From Bacteroidota bacterium (GTDB lineage: Bacteria; Bacteroidota; Rhodothermia; Balneolales; HLUCCA01), in assembly GCA_003448835.1 (NCBI GenBank), contig DLXM01000170.1:1-25947 (forward strand): a stretch of DNA of 25,947 bases. The letters run 5' to 3'. Made by a program: the position numbers and the translations under genes. Below the pieces are notes generated by a model. That model saw nothing but the letters and a program-made list of their open reading frames with translations. It searched no databases and had not been told where the DNA came from. Below, piece after piece: positions 15,119-25,500 of this stretch (its first letter is position 1; every line of letters begins with the position of its first letter).

Positions 15119-18100
15119 TTGACAACTGAATCATCCATAGAGCACAAAAAAAATCGAACGAAAAAGCGTTTGATGACATGGGGATTTGTCCTGCTGGGCA
15201 TAGTGCTTATCGTGATTTCATTTCGAATGGTTTTGCGTTCAGTTTGGGCAAAAAATTACGTAAAAGCGAAAATTGAATCGAGTATAAATGAGTCATTCAA
15301 CACAGAATTAACGATAGAATCTGTGGAAGGTGATCTTTATAAAAGTATTACACTGCATAGAGTTAATTTGACGGATATGTCCGGTGAATCAATAGTAGAA
15401 ATCGATTCTATTTATACAAGATATCAGTTATGGTCGTTGATAAAATGGAAATTGGATATCAACGAAATATCGTTGTTTGCACCCAAAATATATCTACAAC
15501 AAGAGGCTGACAGCACCTGGAATATTTCAAAACTGGTACCTGAGTCAGAAGCTCCTTCAAACGAAAGGAATCGATTTCTGATTCACGTTCTGGATTTGTC
15601 AATACAAAATGGTAGCACAGAAATTCATAATAATTCATCTCGGGGTGGAATTATTGAATTGTTGGATATTGAGTTGCAATCATCTTTTCGATTGCTTGAA
15701 TATGGCTTTGAGACCGAATTAAAGGGGTTGGATTTTGTAGTCCGTGATCATCGTATGGATGAGGATCTCAATGTCAATCTGGGTGCAAACTATAAAGAGG
15801 GTGTTATCAATCTCGATCAGTTGGTAATGTTCACAGGGTCAACAATGATTGAAATGGCCGGAAGCTTTATTGACGATGGGTCAAGTTTGGATTTAGAAGC
15901 AATTGTGAATCCACTTTCATGGCAGGATGTAGCCGGATTTTCGAATGAATCCTTTCTAATTCAGGATGTTAATCTTCGAGCAGGGCTATCAGGTTCATTT
16001 CAAAACATGATGGTGACACTTGGAATATCAGCAGTTGGAATTGAAAGCGTCGATCTTGATGTAGAATTCTCGATCGATCCTGTACTTGAAATCAAATCAC
16101 TTGAAATACAAAGTGGGATGCTCGATCTGCCCAGGTTAACCGGCAATCCTGATATGCCGATATTTTCCAGCCTGGAGTTGGAGTCAAAAGGCTCATTATT
16201 TCTGAATGATTATGCCAATTCTGATTTTGCAGGTAATCTAACGCTAAAAGATCCGGGATTTCAAAAATATCAACTGACTGACCTGTTGATAGCATTCGAA
16301 CTGGATGACAATGAGCTCGAAACCAGTCTAAGTGCAATTCGGGGAGTTGAAAGCATTGATTTTCAGTTGATCGCTCAATCAGTATTTGAGACACCAATCT
16401 GGCAAATTAAATTGACATCAGATGAAGTAAATCCGGGTCAATGGTTGTCTGATGAAACATTAAACGGGATTGTAAAATTTAGCATCAATGCAAATGGTGC
16501 AGGATTCGAACCAGCGACGATCCCCTGGAATATTGATGCCCAATTTGATGAAATCTCATTGTACGATTATACGCTCATGAATTCGGAATTGGGTTTAGTG
16601 CTTACACAAGATAAAGGGGATATAAATTTATCGACCGGACTTGGAGATGCTGACATCCAGTTAAAGTCTACCGTATTAAACTGGATGGGGGATGTTCCCA
16701 GTTATGTTTATGAAATCTACACTCAAAAACTAGATGTTTCTGATTTGATCGTTATTGAAGATTTCAATACAAATCTAAACTTAGAACTAATCGGCTCCGG
16801 TACCGGAATTGATTTCTCGACGATGAAGCAAACAGCGTCATTAAATGTATCAAACAGTTTGATTAATGGAGCTCAGCTTGATTCATTGGCTGCATTAATT
16901 TCAATTCAGGACGAAATAATGCGAGTAAAGGAATCAGTTTTAGTAAGTGAATTTGCAGATGCTGATTTAAACTGGGTTCAAAATCTAAATGACTACGGTG
17001 ATTCCAATAATCAACTCGATTTTCATTTAGTAGTAAAAAATTTAAGCGCATTAGCACCCCTGGCAAATTTAGATGTACTTCAAGCTTCTGGAACAATTGA
17101 GGGTACTATTCGAACCCCTTTAGGTGTAACTGAGCTCACATTGACAACGGATCTCAGTGGAATTCTGTTGGACACAATTTCGATCGCATCATACATTATG
17201 AAGGCTGATATCACCGGTGAGGATACGTATAACTTTCAAATCGATACCAGATTCGGGGATATTTTATATGGCGAACACCTGGTTCAAGATTTATGGATTC
17301 GATCATCCGGTGATATTGATAACGCAACAAATGTAACCGGTGAGCACCGAATAGCACTCGAAAAATCGGATTCAACTTCATTATCAACGTTTGCCAAGTT
17401 TTCTTACATCAATAAAGTGCTTGAGGTCAATACAAGTCTGCTTCAAATAAAAGCAAAAGATAAACAACTTGATTTGTATCGTCCGTTTAAGTTGGTCTAT
17501 GAAAATGCGTTGGTCAATACAGATCCAATTTATCTGCGAGGTAGTACAGGTGTCGAACTGACGTTGGGATTTGAACAGACTGGTGCACAAGCTTTTAACG
17601 GATTTTTAAACGCTCGGGATCTGGATTTATCAATTTTGCAGATAATGGCTATGGATGAAGTGCTTTTCGAAGGTAATTTATCCGGTGAAATTGATTTTGA
17701 CTTTGATTTTGATCAGGAAATTTATCGTTCTACTTCTGAAATTGTAATTTCTGATGTCAATTATCAGGGATTTCTTGTTGATGACATCCAATTCGGAACG
17801 CGCTTGATTGATCATAGACTTATTACTCGTCTTTTTGCTCAAAAATCCGGAGAACCATTGATAACGTTAGATTTGGATATCCCTTTTTTACCGGGTGACC
17901 CAGTCGATTTTGATGATTCATTTTATAATGAATCTATCGTCGGTCATTTAGAATTTCATGAGTTGAATTTGGGTGAACAGACTGATTTTTTAACGAGAAT
18001 CGGATTCGAGGGAACATCCGGATTACTCAGTGCCAAAATGGATATTAGTGGAACAGCGGGGTCGCCAAAATTTATTGGTGAATTGATTTTTGGGGAAGGA

Positions 18101-19591
18101 CGGTTGTCCGGTGTGCCTATTGATCATTTCGATTTAGGATGGCAGTACCATCAGGACCAAAATAACCTGGCTTTAACTTCTCGCATAATTTCTTCGGGAC
18201 AAGAAGTTGCATCCATGTCTGGTACCGCACCGTTTAATTTTGACTGGAGAACATTTAATCCGATTGAACTGGATGAAGAAGCAGAAGTTGATTTAACGGT
18301 TAAGACTAATAGTTTCAATTTGACAGCCGTTAATCAGTTTTTGGATCAATCTAAGTTCAGAAATTTGCAGGGGATTTTGAGTATGGACATGAAAATCAAT
18401 GGTCCAATCATGTCACCGAAACCGACTGGTAGCCTGCTTTTAAGTTCAGGGAATTTAACAGTCATTGAAAACAATATTACACTTCGCAACATAGAATCGC
18501 GTGTTCATTTTGAAAATGATCTGGTTCAGTTACAAAATTTCAGTTTCCGCAGTGAAGGAGAATTCAAAGCTTCCGGTCAGCTTAAGATGTCTGGGTATAG
18601 TCCGGGTGATGTAGATATAAAATTCACAGCCAGAAATTTAAAATTATATGATACTCGCGAGATACAGACATTTTTAAGTATGAATGCCGCTTTATCCGGA
18701 AATTATGAAGCCCCGGTTCTAAAAGGATCTGTTACACTCGATCGTGGGTTTATTTACATGAATAATTTTGGAGAACGATCGATTGAAGATATTCAGCTTG
18801 AAGATGATGAAGTATCAACTTTTGATGGGTTAGCACTTTGGAAAAACACAACAGTTGAAATGATTTTAACAACAACACGTAATTTCTGGGTACGAAATCG
18901 AAGTAATCCTGAAATACAGTTACAGTTAAACGGTGAGCTTGATTTGGTAAAAGCAAAGGATAGAGATCTGGAAGTATTTGGTCGGATGGGTGTAAACGAT
19001 GGGTATGTAATGCAACTTGGAAAACGATTTACTTTTGATAAAGGTGATCTGGTTTTTAGTGGAGAACCTTTAAATCCGGAGTTGGAAATCCGCACACTTT
19101 ATGCATTACGTCACCCAAGTGATATCAGTATTTGGTACATCATTGGGGGGACTGCTGAAGAACCTACGTTTTCATATGAAAGTGACCCCGAGATGGAATT
19201 TCAGGACATCATTAGTTATACAGTATTTGGAAGACCATTTCATTCGCTTATGGCATGGGAACAGTCGATTACTGGTCGATCTGAGTCTGCAGTTGCAGAT
19301 GCTGCTGTCGATATCTTACTAGATAGGGTCGAACAGATAGCAACGGATAGATTGGGTATCGATTTGCTTCAAATCGAAAATACGCGAGCTTCAGGAAACT
19401 CGGGAACCACCATCAGAGCCGGTAAATTTATATCAGACAGGCTTTTCGTTGCTATACTACAGGAACTTGGGAACAATCCACTTTCGATGGTTATTATAGA
19501 ATATGAACTCAAACGAGATCTGGAGTTAATCCTGACCGGAAGCGACAGCTACCATAATGGAATCGATATTCGCTGGAAATACGATTATTGA
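15119..19591 (+). CDS. tamB: TamB family translocation and assembly protein (AsmA-like bridge)
   Basis: A 1490-residue protein with a single N-terminal membrane anchor (about 18-35) after a strongly basic stretch (KKNRTKKR), so the N-terminus is inside and the rest spans the periplasm. The body is a long run of beta-strand repeats of the AsmA/TamB bridge type. The C-terminal third (about 1150-1490) is the TamB (formerly DUF490) domain, ending in amphipathic strands and an aromatic tail (WKYDY) that would dock to TamA. TamB proteins form a hydrophobic groove between the membranes, used for autotransporter-type assembly and probably phospholipid transfer. Translation must begin at the TTG 15119, unless the next ATG (15173) is used; the TTG start keeps the basic residues ahead of the anchor. 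The last 7 bp overlap the convergent hydrolase gene. Confidence 0.92.
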   Translation: MTTESSIEHKKNRTKKRLMTWGFVLLGIVLIVISFRMVLRSVWAKNYVKAKIESSINESFNTELTIESVEGDLYKSITLHRVNLTDMSGESIVEIDSIYTRYQLWSLIKWKLDINEISLFAPKIYLQQEADSTWNISKLVPESEAPSNERNRFLIHVLDLSIQNGSTEIHNNSSRGGIIELLDIELQSSFRLLEYGFETELKGLDFVVRDHRMDEDLNVNLGANYKEGVINLDQLVMFTGSTMIEMAGSFIDDGSSLDLEAIVNPLSWQDVAGFSNESFLIQDVNLRAGLSGSFQNMMVTLGISAVGIESVDLDVEFSIDPVLEIKSLEIQSGMLDLPRLTGNPDMPIFSSLELESKGSLFLNDYANSDFAGNLTLKDPGFQKYQLTDLLIAFELDDNELETSLSAIRGVESIDFQLIAQSVFETPIWQIKLTSDEVNPGQWLSDETLNGIVKFSINANGAGFEPATIPWNIDAQFDEISLYDYTLMNSELGLVLTQDKGDINLSTGLGDADIQLKSTVLNWMGDVPSYVYEIYTQKLDVSDLIVIEDFNTNLNLELIGSGTGIDFSTMKQTASLNVSNSLINGAQLDSLAALISIQDEIMRVKESVLVSEFADADLNWVQNLNDYGDSNNQLDFHLVVKNLSALAPLANLDVLQASGTIEGTIRTPLGVTELTLTTDLSGILLDTISIASYIMKADITGEDTYNFQIDTRFGDILYGEHLVQDLWIRSSGDIDNATNVTGEHRIALEKSDSTSLSTFAKFSYINKVLEVNTSLLQIKAKDKQLDLYRPFKLVYENALVNTDPIYLRGSTGVELTLGFEQTGAQAFNGFLNARDLDLSILQIMAMDEVLFEGNLSGEIDFDFDFDQEIYRSTSEIVISDVNYQGFLVDDIQFGTRLIDHRLITRLFAQKSGEPLITLDLDIPFLPGDPVDFDDSFYNESIVGHLEFHELNLGEQTDFLTRIGFEGTSGLLSAKMDISGTAGSPKFIGELIFGEGRLSGVPIDHFDLGWQYHQDQNNLALTSRIISSGQEVASMSGTAPFNFDWRTFNPIELDEEAEVDLTVKTNSFNLTAVNQFLDQSKFRNLQGILSMDMKINGPIMSPKPTGSLLLSSGNLTVIENNITLRNIESRVHFENDLVQLQNFSFRSEGEFKASGQLKMSGYSPGDVDIKFTARNLKLYDTREIQTFLSMNAALSGNYEAPVLKGSVTLDRGFIYMNNFGERSIEDIQLEDDEVSTFDGLALWKNTTVEMILTTTRNFWVRNRSNPEIQLQLNGELDLVKAKDRDLEVFGRMGVNDGYVMQLGKRFTFDKGDLVFSGEPLNPELEIRTLYALRHPSDISIWYIIGGTAEEPTFSYESDPEMEFQDIISYTVFGRPFHSLMAWEQSITGRSESAVADAAVDILLDRVEQIATDRLGIDLLQIENTRASGNSGTTIRAGKFISDRLFVAILQELGNNPLSMVIIEYELKRDLELILTGSDSYHNGIDIRWKYDY

Positions 19592-20493
19592 TCTGATATT
19601 TCGTCGAAAGTTACCTCTAAATTTGCACCAAGTGACAATCTTGGCCCAAAACTAATGCGATCTTCAAAACCTTGTAGAGTTGCAATCCCAACGATTTCTT
19701 CACGTGCCAACCCTTTTTCTATACCATCACTCACGTGGTCAGTTAGTGCCTGTAAGTAAGAGCGCATGTGCAACAAAGCTGTCATTCCTCCTGTCATCCC
19801 CAAATCGGGCTGACCGTGACCGAAAATATATATTGTATCGGTGTCGTGATCTGAAACAACTTTAGTTAGAATTTCAATCCAGTTTTTTACGGATGCTCCG
19901 CTTGATTTATCAATAAATGGGTAAACTTTGTTAAACATAAGATCACCCATGTGTACAACATTCGCTTTTTCAAACGTAATGACAGAATCACCGGAAGTGT
20001 GGCCAGGACCGTAATATTTCAACCGTACAGTTTCATCACCAAAATCTTCGCGCCATTCATTACTATATGTAGCATTTGCGATACCATCATTCGAAGATTC
20101 GCCACGCATTTCAAGTTGTTGAAGTTGAAGTTTCGGGACATTTTCGTGAGCAAGAATCTTTTTTACTTCTGGTCTGAAAACCAGGTTTCCGCCTGTATGA
20201 TCACCATGATGATGTGTGTTAATGAGTGCATCAATCGTGGCATCTCGTTTGGATTTCATTCCCTCCAGACAGTCAGCAGCAGTCTCTGCATATTGCGAAT
20301 CAATCACGACCGAAGCATCTTTGTTTACCATCCAGCCAATGGTTCCTCCTCGATTTGTATAGATTCCAACATTACGACGAATGGTTGTAAAATTTGTAGA
20401 ATCGGTTGCCAATAAACGAGAAAAAGGTAAAAATGCAGCTGCCGAGCTTAGGAGTCCGGTTCTTATTATAAAATCACGTCTGGAAATAGTCAT
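19585..20493 (-). CDS. Tat-exported MBL-fold metallo-hydrolase
   Basis: A 302-residue protein of the metallo-beta-lactamase fold. The N-terminus carries a twin-arginine signal (SRRDFIIRTG, hydrophobic run, cleavage near LLA|T), which implies export in folded, metal-loaded form. Metal ligands are all visible: THHHGDH (His94, His96, Asp98, His99), His165 in GPGHTSGD, Asp184 in MGD and His226 in FGHGQ. This set resembles the periplasmic MBL hydrolases (SoxH / quinoprotein-relay type) more than true beta-lactamases, but the substrate cannot be named. It is tail-to-tail with tamB, overlapping by 7 bp, and head-to-head with the sigma factor gene across 222 bp. Confidence 0.9.
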   Translation of the reverse strand: MTISRRDFIIRTGLLSSAAAFLPFSRLLATDSTNFTTIRRNVGIYTNRGGTIGWMVNKDASVVIDSQYAETAADCLEGMKSKRDATIDALINTHHHGDHTGGNLVFRPEVKKILAHENVPKLQLQQLEMRGESSNDGIANATYSNEWREDFGDETVRLKYYGPGHTSGDSVITFEKANVVHMGDLMFNKVYPFIDKSSGASVKNWIEILTKVVSDHDTDTIYIFGHGQPDLGMTGGMTALLHMRSYLQALTDHVSDGIEKGLAREEIVGIATLQGFEDRISFGPRLSLGANLEVTFDEISDQ

Positions 20494-20715
20494 AACTCTA
20501 AAATTTTAATTCGTTTTGATTTATCCAATCAACTGGATGGTTGACATTATAACATATTGAACAAAGAATATATTGTAACATACAATGTTAAAAAAATTAT
20601 GTCCATAGATGGATTAATGAGAACATAATGTATTTTGCTGTTCGACATTTGAGTGAATGTTATAGGTGATTGTTTATTCAACCAAATTGATTAGGGTTCA
20701 AAACGAGAAATAAAT
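20494..20715. promoter_or_regulatory. 222-bp divergent spacer between MBL hydrolase and sigma factor genes
   Basis: This AT-rich region must hold both promoters. A perfect inverted repeat ATTGTA-ACA-TACAAT lies at 20572-20586. A consensus -35 hexamer TTGACA sits at 20541-20546 (plus) and a TATAAT hexamer on the minus strand at 20551-20546, but neither has a well-spaced partner, so I do not call a promoter. Confidence 0.4.
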
Positions 20716-21273
20716 TTGAATAATTCCGGACATATTAATGACATTGAAAAACGTTGGGTCGATGCGATACGACAGGGAGATTCGTCTGCTTTCAAGTTGG
20801 TCTTTGATCGATATTATATCCAGTTATCAACTTTTGCCAGCGAGTATGTGAAGTCGTATGATGCAGGTCGGGAAGTTGCCCAAGAGGTATTTTTAAAGAT
20901 TTGGGCATCCAGAGAAAAATTAGTGGTAACAGGTTCACTGAAATCTTACCTGTACAAAGCGGTTTATCACCAATCGCTTAACTATATCGAAAAAGAGAAG
21001 AAACGTAAAGAATACGAGCAATTAGCTGTACTGGAACTGGATCAGTCATCTGATAAAACTGACGACAATCTGATCGCAAATGAGGTTCGTTTGGCGATAC
21101 GTGAAGCTGTAAGAAAACTGCCTCCGAAAAGAAATCTGGTTTTTGTGTTACATCGTCAACATGGCTTATCTATCAAAGAAGTGGCTGCAGTAATGAATAT
21201 TTCACCAAAAACAGTGGAAAATCAGATGACTGAGGCCATGAAATTTCTTCGTGAAAAATTAAATCAAAAATAA
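20716..21273 (+). CDS. ECF RNA polymerase sigma factor (Bacteroidetes sigma-70 family, FecI-like)
   Basis: A 185-residue extracytoplasmic-function sigma factor. Region 2 (about 26-92) includes FDRYYIQLSTFASEYV and the AREVAQEVFLKIW-type core-binding helix; region 4 (about 122-181) has the helix-turn-helix LSIKEVAAVMNISPKTVENQ for -35 recognition. There is no region 1 or 3, as usual for ECF factors. The only usable start is TTG 20716, with AACGAGAAA upstream. It is followed 52 bp later by FecR and then by an STN-bearing SusC gene, so it is expected to be held by FecR and released when the receptor is occupied, switching on the transport operon. Confidence 0.93.
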   Translation: MNNSGHINDIEKRWVDAIRQGDSSAFKLVFDRYYIQLSTFASEYVKSYDAGREVAQEVFLKIWASREKLVVTGSLKSYLYKAVYHQSLNYIEKEKKRKEYEQLAVLELDQSSDKTDDNLIANEVRLAIREAVRKLPPKRNLVFVLHRQHGLSIKEVAAVMNISPKTVENQMTEAMKFLREKLNQK

Positions 21274-21325
21274 TTTCAATTCCGAATAGGGGATTGAGCT
21301 TTATGAACTGTCATTGTAGTTAAAC

Positions 21326-22396
21326 ATGGAAAATAATTTCGAAAATACCGAAGACACTGAATTAATCATCCGCTATCTTGACGGACGACTGGACAACCAT
21401 GAGGTTGATCAGTTTGAGAAAAGATTGCGAGCTGATGCTGCATTTGCGAAAGAATTTCAACAGTACAAGCATATATGGGACGTTTCTGCATTTCCATGGC
21501 AAGATTTGACTTTGTTGAAATCCGATAAGGATTCTGACTGGAAAAGATTGAAGTTAAAGATGGATAATGCCGATGAATTTATTGAACCGGTTAGTCGGAC
21601 TTTAAGCAAACGCCCAACCAGAATTACGCGTTCATATTATCATGTTCTTAGAATGGCAGCAATTTTGGTGTTTATGGTGCTATCCAGTCTTGCACTTACA
21701 TATGTCATGATTAATCCGGAACCTGATGTTCATGAGATAGTTTTTCGTGAGATATCAACTGATCGAAGTCAACGAGCCAGCGTGCAATTAAGCGACGGGA
21801 CGAAGGTTAGTTTAAGTGTCGATAGTAAGATTAAGATGCCGGATGTGTTTGCAAGGGATGTCAGGGAAGTCGAGCTGACGGGTGAAGCCTACTTTGATGT
21901 AGCGCATTCTCCCGATCGGCCGTTTATCATTAGAAGTGGAAATGCTGTAATAAAAGTATTGGGAACAGATTTTGGAGTCAGGGCTTATCCTGATGAAGAT
22001 CAAATAAAAGTAGTCGTTAAAAGTGGCAGTGTTGCTGTTACATCAAACGGCGGAGAAGAAAATAACTCAGTAGTATTAAAACCCGGACAATTAGCGCGGG
22101 TGTCGTCAAATACAAATGAAATAGATACTGAGTGGGTAGATCCAGATGCCTATCTGGGATGGATTAGCGGAAAGTTATCATTTAATCAAAATACACTCGA
22201 AGAAGTTATTGGTCAACTAGAGCGGTGGTACGATCTTGAAGTAATATTAGAAGACAAGAGTATTCTCGATCGCCGTTTAACTGCTGTTATCGACAGTAGG
22301 TCACTGGTTAATGTTATGAATGTCATTTCATTATCGGTGGATCTTTCTTACGAAATAATTGATAACAAGATTTTTATCCGAAACAATCAACAATAA
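21326..22396 (+). CDS. FecR-family anti-sigma factor / signal transducer
   Basis: A 356-residue single-pass inner-membrane protein. The cytoplasmic part (1-107) would bind the sigma factor and shows an anti-sigma-type N-terminus (LIIRYLDGRL, then VDQFEKRL). The membrane helix is about 108-128 (MAAILVFMVLSSLALTYVM). The periplasmic FecR domain (about 140-250) has VQLSDGTKVSLSVDS, VELTGEAYFDV and IKVLGTDFGVRAY. The C-terminal DUF4974 domain (about 283-352) has the LEEVIGQLERWYDLEV pattern, an STN-like fold. It would pass the signal from the receptor's STN domain to the sigma factor, commonly through proteolysis. No Shine-Dalgarno precedes the ATG. Confidence 0.94.
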   Translation: MENNFENTEDTELIIRYLDGRLDNHEVDQFEKRLRADAAFAKEFQQYKHIWDVSAFPWQDLTLLKSDKDSDWKRLKLKMDNADEFIEPVSRTLSKRPTRITRSYYHVLRMAAILVFMVLSSLALTYVMINPEPDVHEIVFREISTDRSQRASVQLSDGTKVSLSVDSKIKMPDVFARDVREVELTGEAYFDVAHSPDRPFIIRSGNAVIKVLGTDFGVRAYPDEDQIKVVVKSGSVAVTSNGGEENNSVVLKPGQLARVSSNTNEIDTEWVDPDAYLGWISGKLSFNQNTLEEVIGQLERWYDLEVILEDKSILDRRLTAVIDSRSLVNVMNVISLSVDLSYEIIDNKIFIRNNQQ

Positions 22397-22501
22397 CAAA
22401 AACCCACAACAGGTCACCTTGTTTGTAGACAAAATGTCGCAATAGATGCAAACGACGGGGACTTAGTTTAATCCAAGCAGTCAAAAAATAAAGGTATGTC
22501 T

Positions 22502-25500
22502 ATGAGAGCAACACTGTACCAAGTTTTAATGGCAGTATGTTTTCTGGTAGTCCCGATCGCGATGAGCGCTCAGGCCCCAGGAGCAACTGCATTCAAACCC
22601 CAGAGTTTTGCACCAACAGGCGGAAGTAATATGCTTTTCTATACGGTCCGTGAGTATAGAGATGACATTATTGACCTCCAGCGTGTTGTGAATGCAGAAT
22701 TCAACGATGAGTCACTAAAAACTGTATTGATGGAAATTGCCCGCCAGGCACAACTTGGCATCGCATTTAATCCAGATATGCCGTTATTGAATAAAAAAGT
22801 TGAATTCAACTTTTTAAATCAGACGGTTGCCGATGCGCTTACACTCGCATTAGCTGATACCGAATTCGAAGCAGCATTATCACGTCGACGTGAAGTTGTT
22901 TTGGTCAAAAAACCAATCCCTGTTGAGCCTCCAGTGGTTCAGCCAGTCGTAGCTCAGGTGCGTACCGTCACCGGTAGAGTTATTGATGCGACAACTTCGG
23001 AAGCGCTTACAGGAGTAGCTGTTCAGGTTAAAGGAACCACTTTTGGTGCCGCTACGGACCTGGAAGGACGATTTTCTGTAAATGTACCGGCTGAATACGA
23101 TGTTCTTCTATTTTCATATGTCGGTTATCGTCCACAAGAAATTACTATCGGTAATCAAACTTCATTTGAAGTACTTCTGGTTCAGGACGTTCTTGGATTA
23201 GATGACCTTGTTGTTGTTGGTTACGGAACGCAGCAACGTCGTGAAATTACAGGTTCAATTGCATCTGTTCCGATGGATCAAATTCGTGAGATTCCATCAT
23301 CCAGCTTTGAAAATGCAATTTTGGGTCGTCTGGCTGGTGTTCAGGTTCAAGAATCCAGTGGTGTTCCGGGTGCGGGACCAGAAATACGGATTCGTGGTGT
23401 ATCTACGGTAACTGCCGGTACGGATCCACTTTATGTAATTGACGGATTTCCATTTTCGCGAAATCCGGCACTTCAGGGACGTGTTGTCCGTTTGGCTGCT
23501 AACTATACAGAGCCTCCGGTTAACCCAATGGCATCAATCAATCCAAATGATATTCAATCAGTTGAAATCCTGAAAGATGCTTCAGCAGCTGCTATTTACG
23601 GATCACGTGGATCTAATGGTGTTGTTCTAGTCACTACCAATCGTGGTATACGTGACGGATCTGGTCCACGAGTGAGTTATAGTAGCTACTGGGGTGTCCA
23701 GGAAGCTGCCCGAACTGTAGATTTGATGAACGCAGAAGAGTTGATCGACTTCGTAATTGATGCTCGAAATAATAACTTCTATCAAAAATATCCGGGTCAA
23801 ACCTTGGTAAATCCTCGTACAAACGAAGGTCGGCCTAATGATGGTAACGTAAGAATTCCGGAAAGTTTTATCAACTGGGATGGTACCGACACCGACTGGC
23901 AGAAAGAAGTTCTTGGAACTGCGCTTACCAGCAACTATAGTGTAGCAGTTGCCGGTGGAAATGAAAACGTAGGTTACTATGTGTCCGGAGGATATTATTC
24001 ACAGGATGGTATCATCGACCGTACCGGATTCGATCGTTACAGCTTAATGGCTAATGTCGATTCGAAAATCAATGATCGTTTGGATGTTGGAGTTACACTT
24101 CAGCCTTCATATGCTTACCATCAGCGTCTGCCGACCAGTAATCCATATTTTGCACAACCTCCGGGAGTTGTTTATTCAGCTATTGTAACTTCGCCTACTG
24201 TGAGTCCATATTTGGATGGTGTGATAAATCAGACCAATAACCAGGCACATCTTGGAAATGGTATGACAGATGCTAGTAATCCATTAGCGATTATCGAGTA
24301 TGTAGATGACGAAATCCGTCACATCAGAATGTTCGGTACAGCTTATGCAAACTACAAAGTTCTGGACAATCTGTCGTATCGCGGGTATTTAGGGTATGAC
24401 ATCAACGATTTCAAACGTGATTTCTATCTTTCACGTGATTTCCGATTCAGAACAGCTGTAGTTGGTGATCCTTATGGTCAGGCCAATTCATCCAGATCAT
24501 TTAACTGGATTACTGAGCATACGTTGAACTACTCAGGTGAGTATGATCGCCACAAATATGCTGCTTTACTCGGTTTCACTTCCCAAAAAGAAGAAGTTGG
24601 TCAAAACATGGTTTATGCCATCAACTTCCCGGATGATTTGGTGAAAACCCTGAATGGTGGACAAATCGCAGGTGGATTCAGTACTGCGGAAGAGTGGTCG
24701 TTAGTATCGTATTTGAGTCGTGTTAACTACACATTTAACAGCAAATACTTCACAACGATGTCGATTCGCGCGGATAAATCATCCAGATTTGGTCGTTCTA
24801 ATCAGTGGGGTTATTTCCCATCTATTTCTGCAGGCTGGTTGATTTCGGATGAAAACTTTATGTCAAAACTTCCGCAAGTCAATTACTTGAGAATTCGTGC
24901 CAGTTATGGTCAAACAGGTAACTTCCTGATTCCGAACTATGGTTCAATTGGTCTATTGGGATCTGAAAACTACGTTTTCAATAATGCAGTAAGTGGTGGA
25001 GCAGCTCCATCCACTATCAGTAACCAGGCACTTAGCTGGGAAACAACAACCCAATCAGGTGTTGGTCTTGATCTTGGAATTCTCGAAGATAGAATTAATT
25101 TCACCTTCGATTATTACCGTAGTATCACCAGTGACCTTCTGTTGAATGTGAATATCCCGTCAGCATTTGGTTATACAACTGCTTTGACCAACATTGGTGA
25201 AGTATTAAACGAGGGTGTTGAGTTCATGCTTACCACCAGAAACGTTGTTGGAAACTTCACCTGGTCAACAGATTTCAACTACTCTCAGAATCGAAATGAA
25301 GTTCTGAAATTAGGACCAGAAGGTGATCCAATACTTTCAGCTGGTGGTGCTGGTATCCGTCACATTACCATGGTTGGACAACCAATTGGTAGTTACTATG
25401 GATATGTCACAAACGGACTCTTCCTCACTCAAAGTCAAATTGATAACAGAATGCCTGATGCACTGGCACCGAATCCGGGATTGGGTGACTTCATGTACAA

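Noticed and set aside
20541..20551. TTGACA (plus) and TATAAT (minus) as promoters for the sigma and MBL genes
   Set aside because: Neither has a partner hexamer at 16-19 bp, and house-keeping promoters in this phylum group often use a different consensus.
22409..22424. Imperfect palindrome AACAGGTCACCTTGTT between fecR and susC
   Set aside because: Short and imperfect (one bulged base); one such match is expected by chance in gaps of this size.
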